Assembly: GCF_040675465.1 (NCBI RefSeq)
Contig: NZ_JBFAPA010000001.1
Coordinates: 1,302,001-1,366,000, forward strand
Direction: 5' to 3'
Length of the DNA: 64,000 nt
DNA from: Kibdelosporangium sp040675465
GTDB lineage: Bacteria > Actinomycetota > Actinomycetes > Mycobacteriales > Pseudonocardiaceae
Position numbers and translations under genes: made by a program. Under the pieces are notes generated by a model. It was not told the DNA's origin. It made no database searches and worked only from the letters and a program-made list of their open reading frames with translations. The stretch's first letter is position 1. Each line of letters begins with the position of its first letter. This document shows, piece after piece, positions 35,571 to 43,449 of this stretch.

Positions 35571-36458
35571 GTGAGCGAAGTTGTGGACGAGATCACCGGC
35601 CTGATCGAGCGGCATGCGCGGCCGGACATGCAGACCGCCATCGACGGGCTGGTGCTGTCGATCGCGGAGTCCTCGGCGCCGGACTACACGTTGGCCGAGC
35701 CGTTGTTCGTGCTGATGGCCAAGGGCGGCAAGCGGTTGTTCCTCGGCGACCAGCTTTTCGAGTACCGCTCAGGGCAATGCCTCGTGGTGACCGCGGATCT
35801 GCCGGTCACCGGCCACTTTCTCGACGTGCCCTCGTTCGGTGTGGGCCTCGTCCTGCGGTCAGCCACCATCGCGCCGCTGCTGCTGGAGGCCCCACCGACA
35901 CGCCGGGTCACGACCGGCGAACCCGCGATGGCCACCGGCGACGCGAGCCCGGTCCTGCTTGACGCCGTGGTCCGGTTGCTGCGCCTGCTCGACACGCCTT
36001 CGGACATCGCCGTGCTGGCGCCGTTGATTGAACGGGAGATCCTGTGGCGCCTGCTCACCGGCCCGCACGGTGCCATGATCCGCCAGATCGGCCTGGCGGA
36101 CAGCAACCTGTCGCACGTCAACCGTGCGATTCGGTGGATCAGGGAGAACTACGCCGAGCCGATGCGGATCGCCGACCTCGCGGCGCTCGCGGGCATGAGC
36201 CCGTCCGCGTTCCACCGCCACTTCCGCACGGTCACCGCGATGAGTCCGCTGCAGTTCCAGAAACGCATCCGTCTCCAGGAAGCCCGGTCGTTGCTGCTTG
36301 CCCACCCGCACGACATCGCCGGCGTCGGCCACCTCGTCGGCTACGACAGCCCCACCCAGTTCAACCGCGAATACCGCCGCCTCTTCGGTACTCCACCTGG
36401 ACAACACGCCGCTCAGCTCCGCGCAACCACCCCCATCGACGCCCCACACCTCCCATAG
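35571..36458 (+). CDS. AraC family regulator with AraC_N cupin
   Basis: The protein has 295 residues. The N-terminal AraC_N cupin (AKGGKRLFLGDQLFEYRSGQCLVVTADLPVTGHF) binds a small ligand. The two C-terminal helix-turn-helix motifs are MRIADLAALAGMSPSAFHRHFRTVTAMSPLQF and DIAGVGHLVGYDSPTQFNREYRRLFG. It is divergent from an aldo/keto reductase gene, its most likely target, as in many AraC_N/AKR pairs. Its stop lies in the first of two 23-base repeats before the padR gene. Confidence 0.88.
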   Translation: MSEVVDEITGLIERHARPDMQTAIDGLVLSIAESSAPDYTLAEPLFVLMAKGGKRLFLGDQLFEYRSGQCLVVTADLPVTGHFLDVPSFGVGLVLRSATIAPLLLEAPPTRRVTTGEPAMATGDASPVLLDAVVRLLRLLDTPSDIAVLAPLIEREILWRLLTGPHGAMIRQIGLADSNLSHVNRAIRWIRENYAEPMRIADLAALAGMSPSAFHRHFRTVTAMSPLQFQKRIRLQEARSLLLAHPHDIAGVGHLVGYDSPTQFNREYRRLFGTPPGQHAAQLRATTPIDAPHLP

Positions 36459-36500
36459 TCGCGTTTGACTACGGATCCATAGTCATGTTTGACTATGGAT
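36454..36500. promoter_or_regulatory. Tandem 23-base direct repeats (probable PadR operators)
   Basis: Two 23-base copies at 36454-36476 and 36478-36500 differ at three positions. Each holds an inverted core; the second is ATAGTCATGTTTGACTAT with perfect 7-base arms. The first copy covers the stop of the AraC gene, and the second covers the ATG of the PadR gene. TTGACT within each copy also resembles a -35 hexamer. Confidence 0.75.
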
Positions 36501-37040
36501 GTGAGTAGTTCGAGACTCTTTGCGCTCAGTGCGTTGGCGCGTCGGGGGCAGATGCACGGCTATCAGATCCGGCGGGCGGCGCAGCTCGACCGGACCGAGC
36601 TGTGGACGGACGTCAAACCGGGTTCGCTGTACAACGTGCTGCGCCGGATGACGGACGAGGGCCTGGTCGAGGTGGTGCGCACGGAGAAGGTGGGCAACCC
36701 TCCGGAACGGACCGTCTACGCGATCACGGCGCGGGGGCGAGCGGAGCTGGTTTCGTTGCGCAGCGCGGCACTTGGGGACGTGCGGCTGCCGCCGGACCTG
36801 GTCGATCTGGCGCTTCAGTACACAGAGGACCTCACGTCCGACGAACTCGTTGAGGCCATTGGCAAGCGGCGGCAGGCCGTGGCCGGTCAGGTGGCGTTGT
36901 TCGAGGACGAGTTCCGTGCGGCCAAACCGGATCTGGCCGGGCTGGAGCCGTTGATCTTCGAGCACTGCCTGATCCGCCTGCGAGCCGAACTCACTTGGCA
37001 CGACACCGTGCTCAGCACTCTTCAGGAGGGAAAGTCATGA
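36495..37040 (+). CDS. PadR family regulator
   Basis: The protein has 181 residues. The PadR winged helix reads LFALSALARRGQMHGYQIRRAA ... TDVKPGSLYNVLRRMTDEGLVEVV ... NPPERTVYAITARG, followed by a C-terminal helical VirR-like domain. The start codon at 36495 lies inside an operator-like repeat, so the gene is probably self-repressed and the mRNA may be leaderless. The stop overlaps the ATG of an NAD(P)-binding protein gene, its likely co-regulated partner. Confidence 0.85.
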   Translation: MDVSSSRLFALSALARRGQMHGYQIRRAAQLDRTELWTDVKPGSLYNVLRRMTDEGLVEVVRTEKVGNPPERTVYAITARGRAELVSLRSAALGDVRLPPDLVDLALQYTEDLTSDELVEAIGKRRQAVAGQVALFEDEFRAAKPDLAGLEPLIFEHCLIRLRAELTWHDTVLSTLQEGKS

Positions 37041-37873
37041 TCTTGGTAACTGGGGCGACCGGGACGATCGGTCGTGCTCTGATCGACCTGCTCGTCGATG
37101 CGGGTGCACCGGTCCGCGCAGCCACTCGGCGAACCGTCGACCTGCCGGTCGATACCGTGTACGCGGACCTTGGTTCGCCGGAAAGCCTTGTGTCCGCGCT
37201 CAACGGCGTGCAACAGGTGTTCTTGTTGTCCAGTGGCGCGGACATCCCCACGCACGACGCCAATCTCGCCCGCGCGGCAGTCGAAGCGGGCGTCGGCACC
37301 ATCGTGAAGTTGTCGTCGGGGCGGGCCGGTGATCCCGCCGCGACCGATCCGATCCCGAACTGGCACCGCGCCGGTGAGCAGTCCGTTGAGGACAGCGGTC
37401 TGGCATGGACCTTCCTGCGTCCCATGGGGTTCATGTCCAACACACTCGCCTGGGCCGGGCCGATCCGCCGGGATCGTACGGTCTATGCGGCTTTTGCCGG
37501 CGGTCGCGTGGCGACCATCGCTCCGGAGGACATCGCCGCGGTCGCCGCTCGTGTTCTCACCGAACCGGGCCACGCCGGTCAGGCGTACACCCTCACCGGC
37601 CCGGAAGCCCTTACGCCTGCGGAAATGACCGCGATCCTGGCCGAAGTCCTCGAACTGCCACTGAAGTTCGTCGAGGTGTCGGCGGAAGTGGCGCGCCAGG
37701 CCATCCTTGACCACGGTGTTCCGCCGGTGATGGCGGACGCGATCATGGCGTTGCGGGCCACCGCGTTGTCGGAGTTCACCGCGACCATCAGCCCGGACGT
37801 CGAAAAGCTCACCGGCACCCCAGCGACGACGTTCCGTGAGTGGGCCTCGCGCAACCGAGCGAAGTTCCGGTAA
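37037..37873 (+). CDS. NmrA-like NAD(P)H-binding protein
   Basis: The protein has 278 residues in a Rossmann fold with the nucleotide loop ILVTGATGTIGRALIDLL. The region LSSGRAGDPAAT replaces the Tyr-Lys catalytic pair of classical reductases, as in NmrA/QOR2-type proteins that act as redox sensors or quinone reductases. AGGAGGG precedes the ATG, which overlaps the padR stop. It is therefore the effector gene of the padR operon. Confidence 0.85.
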   Translation: MILVTGATGTIGRALIDLLVDAGAPVRAATRRTVDLPVDTVYADLGSPESLVSALNGVQQVFLLSSGADIPTHDANLARAAVEAGVGTIVKLSSGRAGDPAATDPIPNWHRAGEQSVEDSGLAWTFLRPMGFMSNTLAWAGPIRRDRTVYAAFAGGRVATIAPEDIAAVAARVLTEPGHAGQAYTLTGPEALTPAEMTAILAEVLELPLKFVEVSAEVARQAILDHGVPPVMADAIMALRATALSEFTATISPDVEKLTGTPATTFREWASRNRAKFR

Positions 37874-37913
37874 TCCGGTTGTCCGGCGTTCCGGAACGGC
37901 ATTACGGTGCCGT

Positions 37914-38567
37914 GTGGATCTCTTCGCGCGCTCTTGGACGGCTTTGCTCGCCGCGGTCGCTGATCTCAAGGACGAGGACTTCGAGCGGCCGTCCGGTTGT
38001 ACCGGCTGGCTGGTCCGGGATCTTGTGTGCCACTTGGTGATCGACGCCCAGGATGTCCTGATCACCCTCGCCACCCCCGCGGACACCGAGCCGACCGTGG
38101 ACGCGATCAGCTACTGGCACGTGGTCGAACCTCCAACCGGCGACGACCCCCTCGACGCCCTGATCGTGCGCCTGGCCGCCGCCTACCAGGAACCGTGGCT
38201 GCTCAAGTTCCACCTCGACGACGTCGGCTCCGCCGCCGGCCGCGCCGCCACCCTCGCAAACCCCGAAGCGCTTGTGAGCACCCGCGACGAAGTCCTCACC
38301 GTCGCCGACTACCTCACGGCGTACGTCCTGGAATGGACCCTGCACCACCTGGATCTGACCGCAAACCTCCCCACGGCCCCCGAACCCCCGGCCGAGACCC
38401 TCACCCAAGCCCGCCACATGCTCGAAAAACTCGCCGGCGCCCCCTTCCCACCCACCCTCACGGACAAAGCAGCCCTCCTCATCGCCACCGCCCGCCGCCC
38501 ACCAACCCCCGAAGAAAAAGCCGCCCTCGCCACGTATCCCACCCAACTCCCGATCCCCATCGGCTGA
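37914..38567 (+). CDS. Maleylpyruvate isomerase-like (mycothiol-dependent/DinB) protein
   Basis: The protein has 217 residues in a four-helix DinB/MDMPI fold: RSWTALLAAVADLKDEDFERPSGCTGWLVRDLVCHLVIDAQ with the metal His, then VLEWTLHHLDLTANL with a further His pair. Such proteins are mycothiol-dependent isomerases or transferases, and the host makes mycothiol (mshD at 3655). The start is weak: GTG 37914 has no ribosome site, with TTACGG shortly before. Codons after 38,100 are strongly C-ending. Confidence 0.75.
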   Translation: MDLFARSWTALLAAVADLKDEDFERPSGCTGWLVRDLVCHLVIDAQDVLITLATPADTEPTVDAISYWHVVEPPTGDDPLDALIVRLAAAYQEPWLLKFHLDDVGSAAGRAATLANPEALVSTRDEVLTVADYLTAYVLEWTLHHLDLTANLPTAPEPPAETLTQARHMLEKLAGAPFPPTLTDKAALLIATARRPPTPEEKAALATYPTQLPIPIG

Positions 38568-38726
38568 AAACGAAGCGGTCGATCACGTCAGAAACCCGCC
38601 CGCCCAACCCACCCCCGCTCACTAGCGCCGCGACCGTGTCCGACCACCAAACCCGCGACATCATCAAGAAAGCCTGAAAAACCTTCGCCGCCCACAACCC
38701 CACCAAGATCACCAAAAACAGCACCC

Positions 38727-38890
38727 CGCTGAAAGGCGACGCGTCCGCAGCCGCCGGACTCCGCCCAGCTCCCCACGCTGGAAGGCGGCGCCTCCGCTGG
38801 AAGGTGACGCGTCCGCAGTCGCAGGGCTCCGCCCAGCTCCCCCGCTGAAAGGTGACGCCGACACAGACGCCGGGCTTCGCCCGGCTCCCC
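38727..38890. repeat. Degenerate ~48-base tandem array
   Basis: Units beginning CGCTGRAAGGYGACGC start at 38727, 38795 and 38843, and a further unit start at 38891 runs into the double-hairpin element. Spacing is 48 bases for the last two steps; a truncated 19-base unit (38776) is inserted in the first. Each unit contains a GGGCTYCGCCC-type small hairpin near its end. The flanking 38568-38726 holds nothing I can identify. Confidence 0.7.
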
Positions 38891-38953
38891 CGCTGGAGGG
38901 TGAGGCCGCCGAAGGCGGCACGTGGGGGGCTTGGGGGGCTCGGCCCCCAACAT
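38887..38953 (-). repeat. Double-hairpin dispersed element, copy B (downstream of tRNA-Lys)
   Basis: On the minus strand it reads ATGTTGGGGG CCGAGCCCCCC ... CACGTG CCGCCTTCGGCGGCCTC, with two GC hairpins (TGGGGG/CCCCCA and GCCGCC-TTC-GGCGGC) separated by a short spacer containing CACGTG. It matches copy A at 52144-52211 over nearly its whole length. It begins 54 bases past the 3' end of the tRNA-Lys gene, in the same orientation. Confidence 0.8.
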
Positions 38954-38961
38954 GAAGACAA

Positions 38962-38997
38962 GCGACAAGGTCCGCGCAGTCCGCGGACATATGTCGC
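38962..38997 (-). terminator. Branched hairpin after tRNA-Lys
   Basis: Outer stem GCGACA (38962-38967) with TGTCGC (38992-38997) encloses an inner stem GTCCGCG/CGCGGAC (38970-38976 / 38982-38988). It lies just beyond the tRNA 3' end in the direction of transcription, so it may terminate or help process the transcript. There is no T tract. Confidence 0.5.
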
Positions 38998-39006
38998 CCG
39001 AGCTTG

Positions 39007-39079
39007 TGGGCCCCCGGGGGATCGAACCCCGAACCCGCGGATTAAAAGTCCGCTGCTCTGCCAATTGAGCTAGAGGCCC
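39007..39079 (-). tRNA. tRNA-Lys (anticodon UUU)
   Basis: A 73-base cloverleaf: acceptor GGGCCTC with GGGGCCC, anticodon loop CTTTTAA giving UUU, T-arm GGGTTCGATCCC-type with the invariant TTCGA, discriminator A. CCA is not encoded. It lies alone, 16 bases before the end of a TetR gene. Confidence 0.95.
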
Positions 39080-39095
39080 GGCTGGTACAGCGTAC

Positions 39096-39665
39096 CTAGG
39101 CTGCGCCAGTGGGTTTTGGGAGGGTGGTGGCGATGGTGTGGATGGCGGTGGTGATGTCTTGGGGGGTCATGGGGGTGGTGGGGTCGATGAGGAGCTGGGC
39201 CATGATGCCGGTGAGGAGTGCCTGGTAGAGGCTGCCCATGGCCCAGCGGGTGCGGTCGTCGGGTGGGGCGTCGCGGTCCTCGAAGGGGTAGGCGAGGCCT
39301 TCGCGGGCGTCGGCGAGGTTGCGGGCGAGGTCGGCGCGGAGTTCCTCGATGTGTGCGGCGAGGCCGATGACCTCGAACGTTGCCGCCCAGAGGGCTCGGT
39401 GGGCCGTGAACGAGCCGATGATGCCCGCCCAGATCTCCTCGAACCCCGTTGACCCGGCAAGTGCCCTGCCGATCTCTTCCGACCACTCCAGGGTTGCCTG
39501 CCGGAAGGCCTCGTTGAGCAGCGCCTCCTTGGACCCGAAGTGGTATCCGACGGCCGCCATGCTCACGCCGGCCTCGGTCGCGATGTCGCGGATGGATGTC
39601 CGCGCGTAGCCCTTGGTGTACAGGCAGCGTTTCGCCCCGGCCAGCAGGTCTTCACGGTTTCCCAT
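39096..39665 (-). CDS. TetR family regulator (probable regulator of the monooxygenase)
   Basis: The protein has 189 residues. The helix-turn-helix is LLAGAKRCLYTKGYARTSIRDIATEAGVSMAAVGYHFGSKEALL. The ligand-binding half has the TetR_C pattern with FEEIWAGIIGSFTAHRALW. It is divergent from a flavin monooxygenase gene, with inverted repeats in the 98-base gap, and so is the natural repressor of that gene. The end of the coding region uses strongly skewed codons (runs of Pro and Thr). Confidence 0.85.
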   Translation of the reverse strand: MGNREDLLAGAKRCLYTKGYARTSIRDIATEAGVSMAAVGYHFGSKEALLNEAFRQATLEWSEEIGRALAGSTGFEEIWAGIIGSFTAHRALWAATFEVIGLAAHIEELRADLARNLADAREGLAYPFEDRDAPPDDRTRWAMGSLYQALLTGIMAQLLIDPTTPMTPQDITTAIHTIATTLPKPTGAA

Positions 39666-39678
39666 GCGCTCATCCTAG

Positions 39679-39722
39679 TTTGGGCGAACGCCTTAGGCAA
39701 ACGACTTGCGCGATCGCCTAAA
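39679..39722. promoter_or_regulatory. Operator-like repeats between TetR and monooxygenase genes
   Basis: TTTG-GGC-...-GGC-AAA (39679-39701) forms an imperfect inverted repeat, and a CGCGATCGC core plus GCCTAAAA follows at 39709-39722. The element GCCTWAR occurs twice (39690 and 39716). The cluster lies 14 bases from the regulator start and 42 from the monooxygenase start, a suitable place to repress both. Confidence 0.55.
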
Positions 39723-39763
39723 ACGGTTGTACGGTTCCGGCATCGACCAAGGAGGGCAACGAC

Positions 39764-40930
39764 ATGAAGATCCTGATCTCGGGTGCGAGCGTGGCCGGTC
39801 CGGCGCTGGCGTACTGGTTGCGGCGCTACGGTTTCCAGCCGACCGTCGTCGAGCGCGCCCCCGCGCCGCGGCCCGGTGGCTACGCGGTGGACTTCCGAGG
39901 TGCCTCGATGGACGCGCTCAGCCGGATGGGCATCCTCGACGAGGTGCGCAGGGCCGCCACCGACATGGGCGACATGGAGTACGTGAACGAGCGGGGCAAG
40001 CGGATCGCCACCACGCCGCCGGTGGTGTTCAGCGGTGAGCTCGAGGTCCTGCGGGGTGACCTCGTGAACATCCTCTACAACCGCACGCGCGAGGATGTCG
40101 AGTACATCTTCGACGACACCATCACCTCGATCGCCGAGGACGGGCACGGCGTCAAGGTCACCTTCCAGAACGCCGCCCCGCGGGCGTTCGACCTGGTCAT
40201 CGGCGCGGACGGGCTGCACTCCAAGGTCCGCGAGCTGATGTTCGGCGGCGAGGAGCGGTTCATCAAGCACCTCGGCCTGTACGCCTCGGTGTTCACCGCC
40301 GGCAACCACCTCGGCCTGGACCACAAGGGCCGCTTCTACAACTCACCGGGCCGCACGGCGGGCATGTACCCGGCGCGGAACAACACCGAGGCCAAGGCGA
40401 TGTTCTACTTCGCGTCCGACCAGCTGGACTACGGCAGGCGCGACACCGGACGCCAGAAGCAGCTGCTGCGGCAGGCGTTTGCGGATGAGGGCTGGGAGAT
40501 TCCCCGGCTGCTCAACGAGATGGACCGGGCCGGCGACTTCTTCTTCGACTCCGTCAGCCAGATCCACATGGACCACTTCACCAGCGGCCGCACCGCGCTG
40601 GTCGGCGACGCGGGCTACTGCGCGTCCCCGATGTCCGGCATGGGCACCAGCCTCGCCCTTGTCGGGGCGTACGTGCTCGCCGGCGAGCTGAAGGCGGCCA
40701 ACGGCGACCACCGGATCGCGTTCCCGCGCTACGAGCAGGAGATGCGGCCGTTCATCGAGTCCTGCTGGAAGCAGGCGGAGGACGGGCAGGCGTTCTTCGT
40801 GCCGCGCACCAACCGGATGATCAAGCTGCGCAACCTCAGCTACCGGATGCTCCGCTACCCGCCGATGCGCGGCATCTTCACCAAGATGGCCCTGAAGGCC
40901 GCCAACATCATCAAGCTGAAGGACTACTAG
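39764..40930 (+). CDS. FAD-dependent monooxygenase (PHBH/TetX-like)
   Basis: The protein has 388 residues. The Rossmann dinucleotide motif is ILISGASVAGPALAYWLRRYGFQPTVVERA, the DG motif FDLVIGADGLHSKVRELMFG, and the second FAD motif ALVGDAGYCASPMSGMGTSLALVGAYVLAGEL, as in group A aromatic hydroxylases. It should hydroxylate an aromatic or polyketide substrate using NAD(P)H and oxygen. The C-terminus is basic (MIKLRNLSYRMLRYPPMRG). It is controlled by the divergent TetR gene by context; a detoxification role (such as antibiotic inactivation) is possible. Confidence 0.9.
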   Translation: MKILISGASVAGPALAYWLRRYGFQPTVVERAPAPRPGGYAVDFRGASMDALSRMGILDEVRRAATDMGDMEYVNERGKRIATTPPVVFSGELEVLRGDLVNILYNRTREDVEYIFDDTITSIAEDGHGVKVTFQNAAPRAFDLVIGADGLHSKVRELMFGGEERFIKHLGLYASVFTAGNHLGLDHKGRFYNSPGRTAGMYPARNNTEAKAMFYFASDQLDYGRRDTGRQKQLLRQAFADEGWEIPRLLNEMDRAGDFFFDSVSQIHMDHFTSGRTALVGDAGYCASPMSGMGTSLALVGAYVLAGELKAANGDHRIAFPRYEQEMRPFIESCWKQAEDGQAFFVPRTNRMIKLRNLSYRMLRYPPMRGIFTKMALKAANIIKLKDY

Positions 40931-41068
40931 GGAATTCGCCCGGATGGTGGTCGCCCGGCGTTGTGGTTCCCACGTTCGGGGGAGGTGGTCCGGTCCCAGA
41001 TCGCGGCCGTGTAACGGGATCCGTGATCGACCCGGACGTAACGGAAACCACGCCCGGAGGGGGACGAG

Positions 41069-41695
41069 ATGCGCAGGATCCGCACTGCCCTGAGCCAGCT
41101 GGCCTTCGAACGCCGTTACAACGTCCGGACCGCCGAGAAGATTCCGCTCGCCGACCTGGGGATCGCGGCCGAGGGCCGCGGCTACTACGTCGCCGCCAGG
41201 TGGCGGACGCTGCGCCGGACGTTGTCCCGCCGGGAGATCGGCGCGCGGGACGTGTTCGTGGACTTCGGCTCGGGGATGGGCCGGATGGTGCTGGAGGCGG
41301 CCCGGTTCCCGTTCGGCCGGGTCATCGGCGTCGAACTTTCCCCGCAGCTGCACGAAATCGCGTTGTCGAACCTCCGGACCACCCGGCAGTGCCTCAGGTG
41401 CCCACAGGTCGACCTTGTCTGCGAGGACGTGCTGGGCTTCGAGATTCCCGATGACGTCTCGGTGGTGTTCTTCAACAACCCGTTCCAGGGCGAGGTTTTC
41501 ACCGAAGTGATCGACCGCCTGGTCGGCACGGTGGACCGCAATCCCAGGCAGATCAAGGTGATCTACTACAACCCGGTCGAGCAACAGACCCTGCTCGACA
41601 CCGGCCGCGCCCACCTGCTGCGCACGCTTACCCACGCCCGCAAGCGTGTCGCAGGTGAACCGTTCGGGCTGACCAACGTGTACGCGCTGTCGTAG
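41069..41695 (+). CDS. Class I SAM-dependent methyltransferase
   Basis: The protein has 208 residues. The SAM site reads VFVDFGSGMGRMVLEAARFPFGRVIGVELSPQLHEIA, then LVCEDVLGFEIPDDVSVVFFNNPF with the NNPF motif resembling the NPPF/NPPY motif of N-methyltransferases. Motif order and length resemble DOT1-like/class I enzymes of unknown substrate. ATG 41069 follows GGAGGGGGACGAG. The N-terminus is basic and helical. It stands alone, closed by a strong hairpin. Confidence 0.82.
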   Translation: MRRIRTALSQLAFERRYNVRTAEKIPLADLGIAAEGRGYYVAARWRTLRRTLSRREIGARDVFVDFGSGMGRMVLEAARFPFGRVIGVELSPQLHEIALSNLRTTRQCLRCPQVDLVCEDVLGFEIPDDVSVVFFNNPFQGEVFTEVIDRLVGTVDRNPRQIKVIYYNPVEQQTLLDTGRAHLLRTLTHARKRVAGEPFGLTNVYALS

Positions 41696-41707
41696 GAGAA
41701 CCCCAGA

Positions 41708-41739
41708 ACGCGGTGCCGACAGCAGCGGCGGCACCGCGT
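41708..41739. terminator. Bidirectional terminator at 41.7 kb
   Basis: ACGCGGTGCCG (41708-41718) pairs perfectly with CGGCACCGCGT (41729-41739). It lies between the methyltransferase stop and the convergent stop of the small Cys-rich protein gene. Confidence 0.8.
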
Positions 41740-41747
41740 GTCGTACC

Positions 41748-41963
41748 TCAGGAGCTGGATGTCGCGAGCAGGGCGTCGAGTGCGCCGTCCTTGACGTCGC
41801 TGACCAGCACGTGCAGCTGAGCCAGGCTCATCTGGATGCGCTGGCCGAAGTCGTCGGTGATCACGACGCGCTGCTCGTCCGGGGCGTCGGGGTCGATCCA
41901 CAGCTCCGGGCAACCGCAGTTGCACTGCCCGCAGAAGGTGGCGATCCGTTCGAGCTTGCTCAT
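41748..41963 (-). CDS. Small Cys-rich protein with CGQCNCGC motif
   Basis: The protein has 71 residues. Four Cys in CGQCNCGC (residues 11-18) can bind a metal or an iron-sulfur cluster; the rest is acidic with ELWIDPDAPDEQRVVI and ends with helices. I recognise no named family. It has its own promoter region of 200 bases that contains two competing inverted repeats (42048-42061 CAATCG/CGATTG, and GAGCGA/TCGCTC). No functional partner is adjacent. Confidence 0.65.
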   Translation of the reverse strand: MSKLERIATFCGQCNCGCPELWIDPDAPDEQRVVITDDFGQRIQMSLAQLHVLVSDVKDGALDALLATSSS

Positions 41964-42177
41964 GTGTCTCGGCCTGCCTCATATGGGTTTGGGCGGAATA
42001 TGCCAACGAATCAGGTAAGCAGAACGTCCGTCCTTCCGGCCATCGGGCAATCGAGCGATTGAGTCGCTCGCATGGGGGATTGCGCAGAGTGATCAGTCAC
42101 GCTCCGGATCACAGGCCGGTCACCGACTCGGCGATAGTGGCGCATACCAGGTGCGTAGTGGTGTTGACTCTGTCGTC

Positions 42178-43449
42178 ATGGGAGCTCCTGTCAGTGCGCC
42201 GCCGGCGCAGCGGGGTGACTCCGTGCGGCGGCTGGCCCGCTCGGCGCGGACCACCCCAGGTCGCCTTGGGGTCGTGGCGACCGCGCTCGTCCTGCTGAGC
42301 GTGCTGACGGGCAACGTGGGCGCGCTGACCATGCAGGGCAGGCTGAACACGATCAGCGGCCTGGTCGAGCACCGCGAACCGCTCTCGGCCGCCGCCCAGC
42401 AGATCTACCGGTCGCTGTCCGATGCGGACGCGACCGCGTCGAGCGCGTTCCTGTCCGGTGGGTCCGAGCCGCCCCAGCTGCGGGAGCGCTACGAGATCGA
42501 CATGGGCCAGGCCGGGGCCGCGCTGGCCAAGGCCGCGTCCGACGTCGGCGGGATCGCCGCGGCCGAGGACCAGGTCGACACGCTGAGCAAGCAGGTGCCG
42601 GTGTACGCGGGGCTGGTCGAGACCGCGCGCACGAACAACCGCCTTGGCCTGCCGATCGGTTCCGCGTATCTGCGCGAGGCGTCCACCTTGATGCGCACCA
42701 AGTTGCTGCCTGCCGCGCAGGAGCTCTACGCGATCGACACCCAGCGCCTCACCGACGAGCAGGACGACGCGAGCGGCGTGCCGTGGTTCGCGCTCATCGT
42801 GATGGTCGTGCTGCTGGCGGCCCTGATCGCCACGCAGGTTTACCTGACCCGCAAGACCAACCGCCTGCTCAACGTCGGCCTGCTCACCGCGTCCATCGCG
42901 ATCGCGCTCGGTTTGATCTGGGGCGCGGTGGCCGGGGTCGTCTCGGCGTCGGCCATCAGCGACGCCCGCGAGCACGGCAACCAGCAGGTGGACGCGCTGG
43001 TGCAGGCCCGGATCGTCGCGTTGAAGTGCCGCGCCGACGAGACCCTGACGCTGGTCGCCCGCGGCGACGGCGCCGGTTATGAGCAGGAGTTCCAGAAGCT
43101 CGCGCCGACCCTGCCGGGTCTGCTGAGCAAGGCCGGGGTGAGCGACAAGGACGCGCAGGCCTGGCTCGAGGCGCACAAGAAGATCCGCGAGCTGGACACC
43201 GGCGGCCAGTTCGACCAGGCGGTGGCGCTGGCCATCGGCCCGGACCAGAACGGCGCGACGGCCGCGTTCAACCGGCTCGACCAGGACCTGTCCCAGGCCA
43301 TCCAGCAGGGCCGGGAGAAGTTCGTCGACTCGACCTCCACCGCGTACAACGCGCAGGAGGCGCTGTTCCCGGGCATCGCGCTGCTGGCCGTGCTCGCCGC
43401 GGGCGGCAGCTTCCTGGGCATTCGGCAACGGCTGCGGGAGTACCGATGA
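42178..43449 (+). CDS. glnX: GlnX-like membrane sensor of the PknG operon
   Basis: The protein has 423 residues. A membrane segment lies at about residues 30-50. An extracellular helical domain covers about 50-185, followed by two more segments near 200-255 and a second extracellular part, ending with one close to the C-terminus (LFPGIALLAVLAAGG). The gene order glnX-glnH-pknG is that of mycobacteria, where GlnX relays amino-acid binding by GlnH to the kinase PknG. Length and topology fit. The stop overlaps the glnH ATG. ATG 42178 is used; an in-frame GTG 27 bases upstream exists. Confidence 0.85.
   Translation: MGAPVSAPPAQRGDSVRRLARSARTTPGRLGVVATALVLLSVLTGNVGALTMQGRLNTISGLVEHREPLSAAAQQIYRSLSDADATASSAFLSGGSEPPQLRERYEIDMGQAGAALAKAASDVGGIAAAEDQVDTLSKQVPVYAGLVETARTNNRLGLPIGSAYLREASTLMRTKLLPAAQELYAIDTQRLTDEQDDASGVPWFALIVMVVLLAALIATQVYLTRKTNRLLNVGLLTASIAIALGLIWGAVAGVVSASAISDAREHGNQQVDALVQARIVALKCRADETLTLVARGDGAGYEQEFQKLAPTLPGLLSKAGVSDKDAQAWLEAHKKIRELDTGGQFDQAVALAIGPDQNGATAAFNRLDQDLSQAIQQGREKFVDSTSTAYNAQEALFPGIALLAVLAAGGSFLGIRQRLREYR

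Noticed and set aside
38727..38953. Possible CRISPR-like array near tRNA-Lys
   Set aside because: Units are degenerate over their full length, have no variable spacers, and no cas genes are nearby.
39007..39079. tRNA-Lys as an integration (att) site for a mobile element
   Set aside because: No integrase, excision gene or direct repeat of the tRNA 3' end was seen nearby; the flanking element is a short hairpin repeat.
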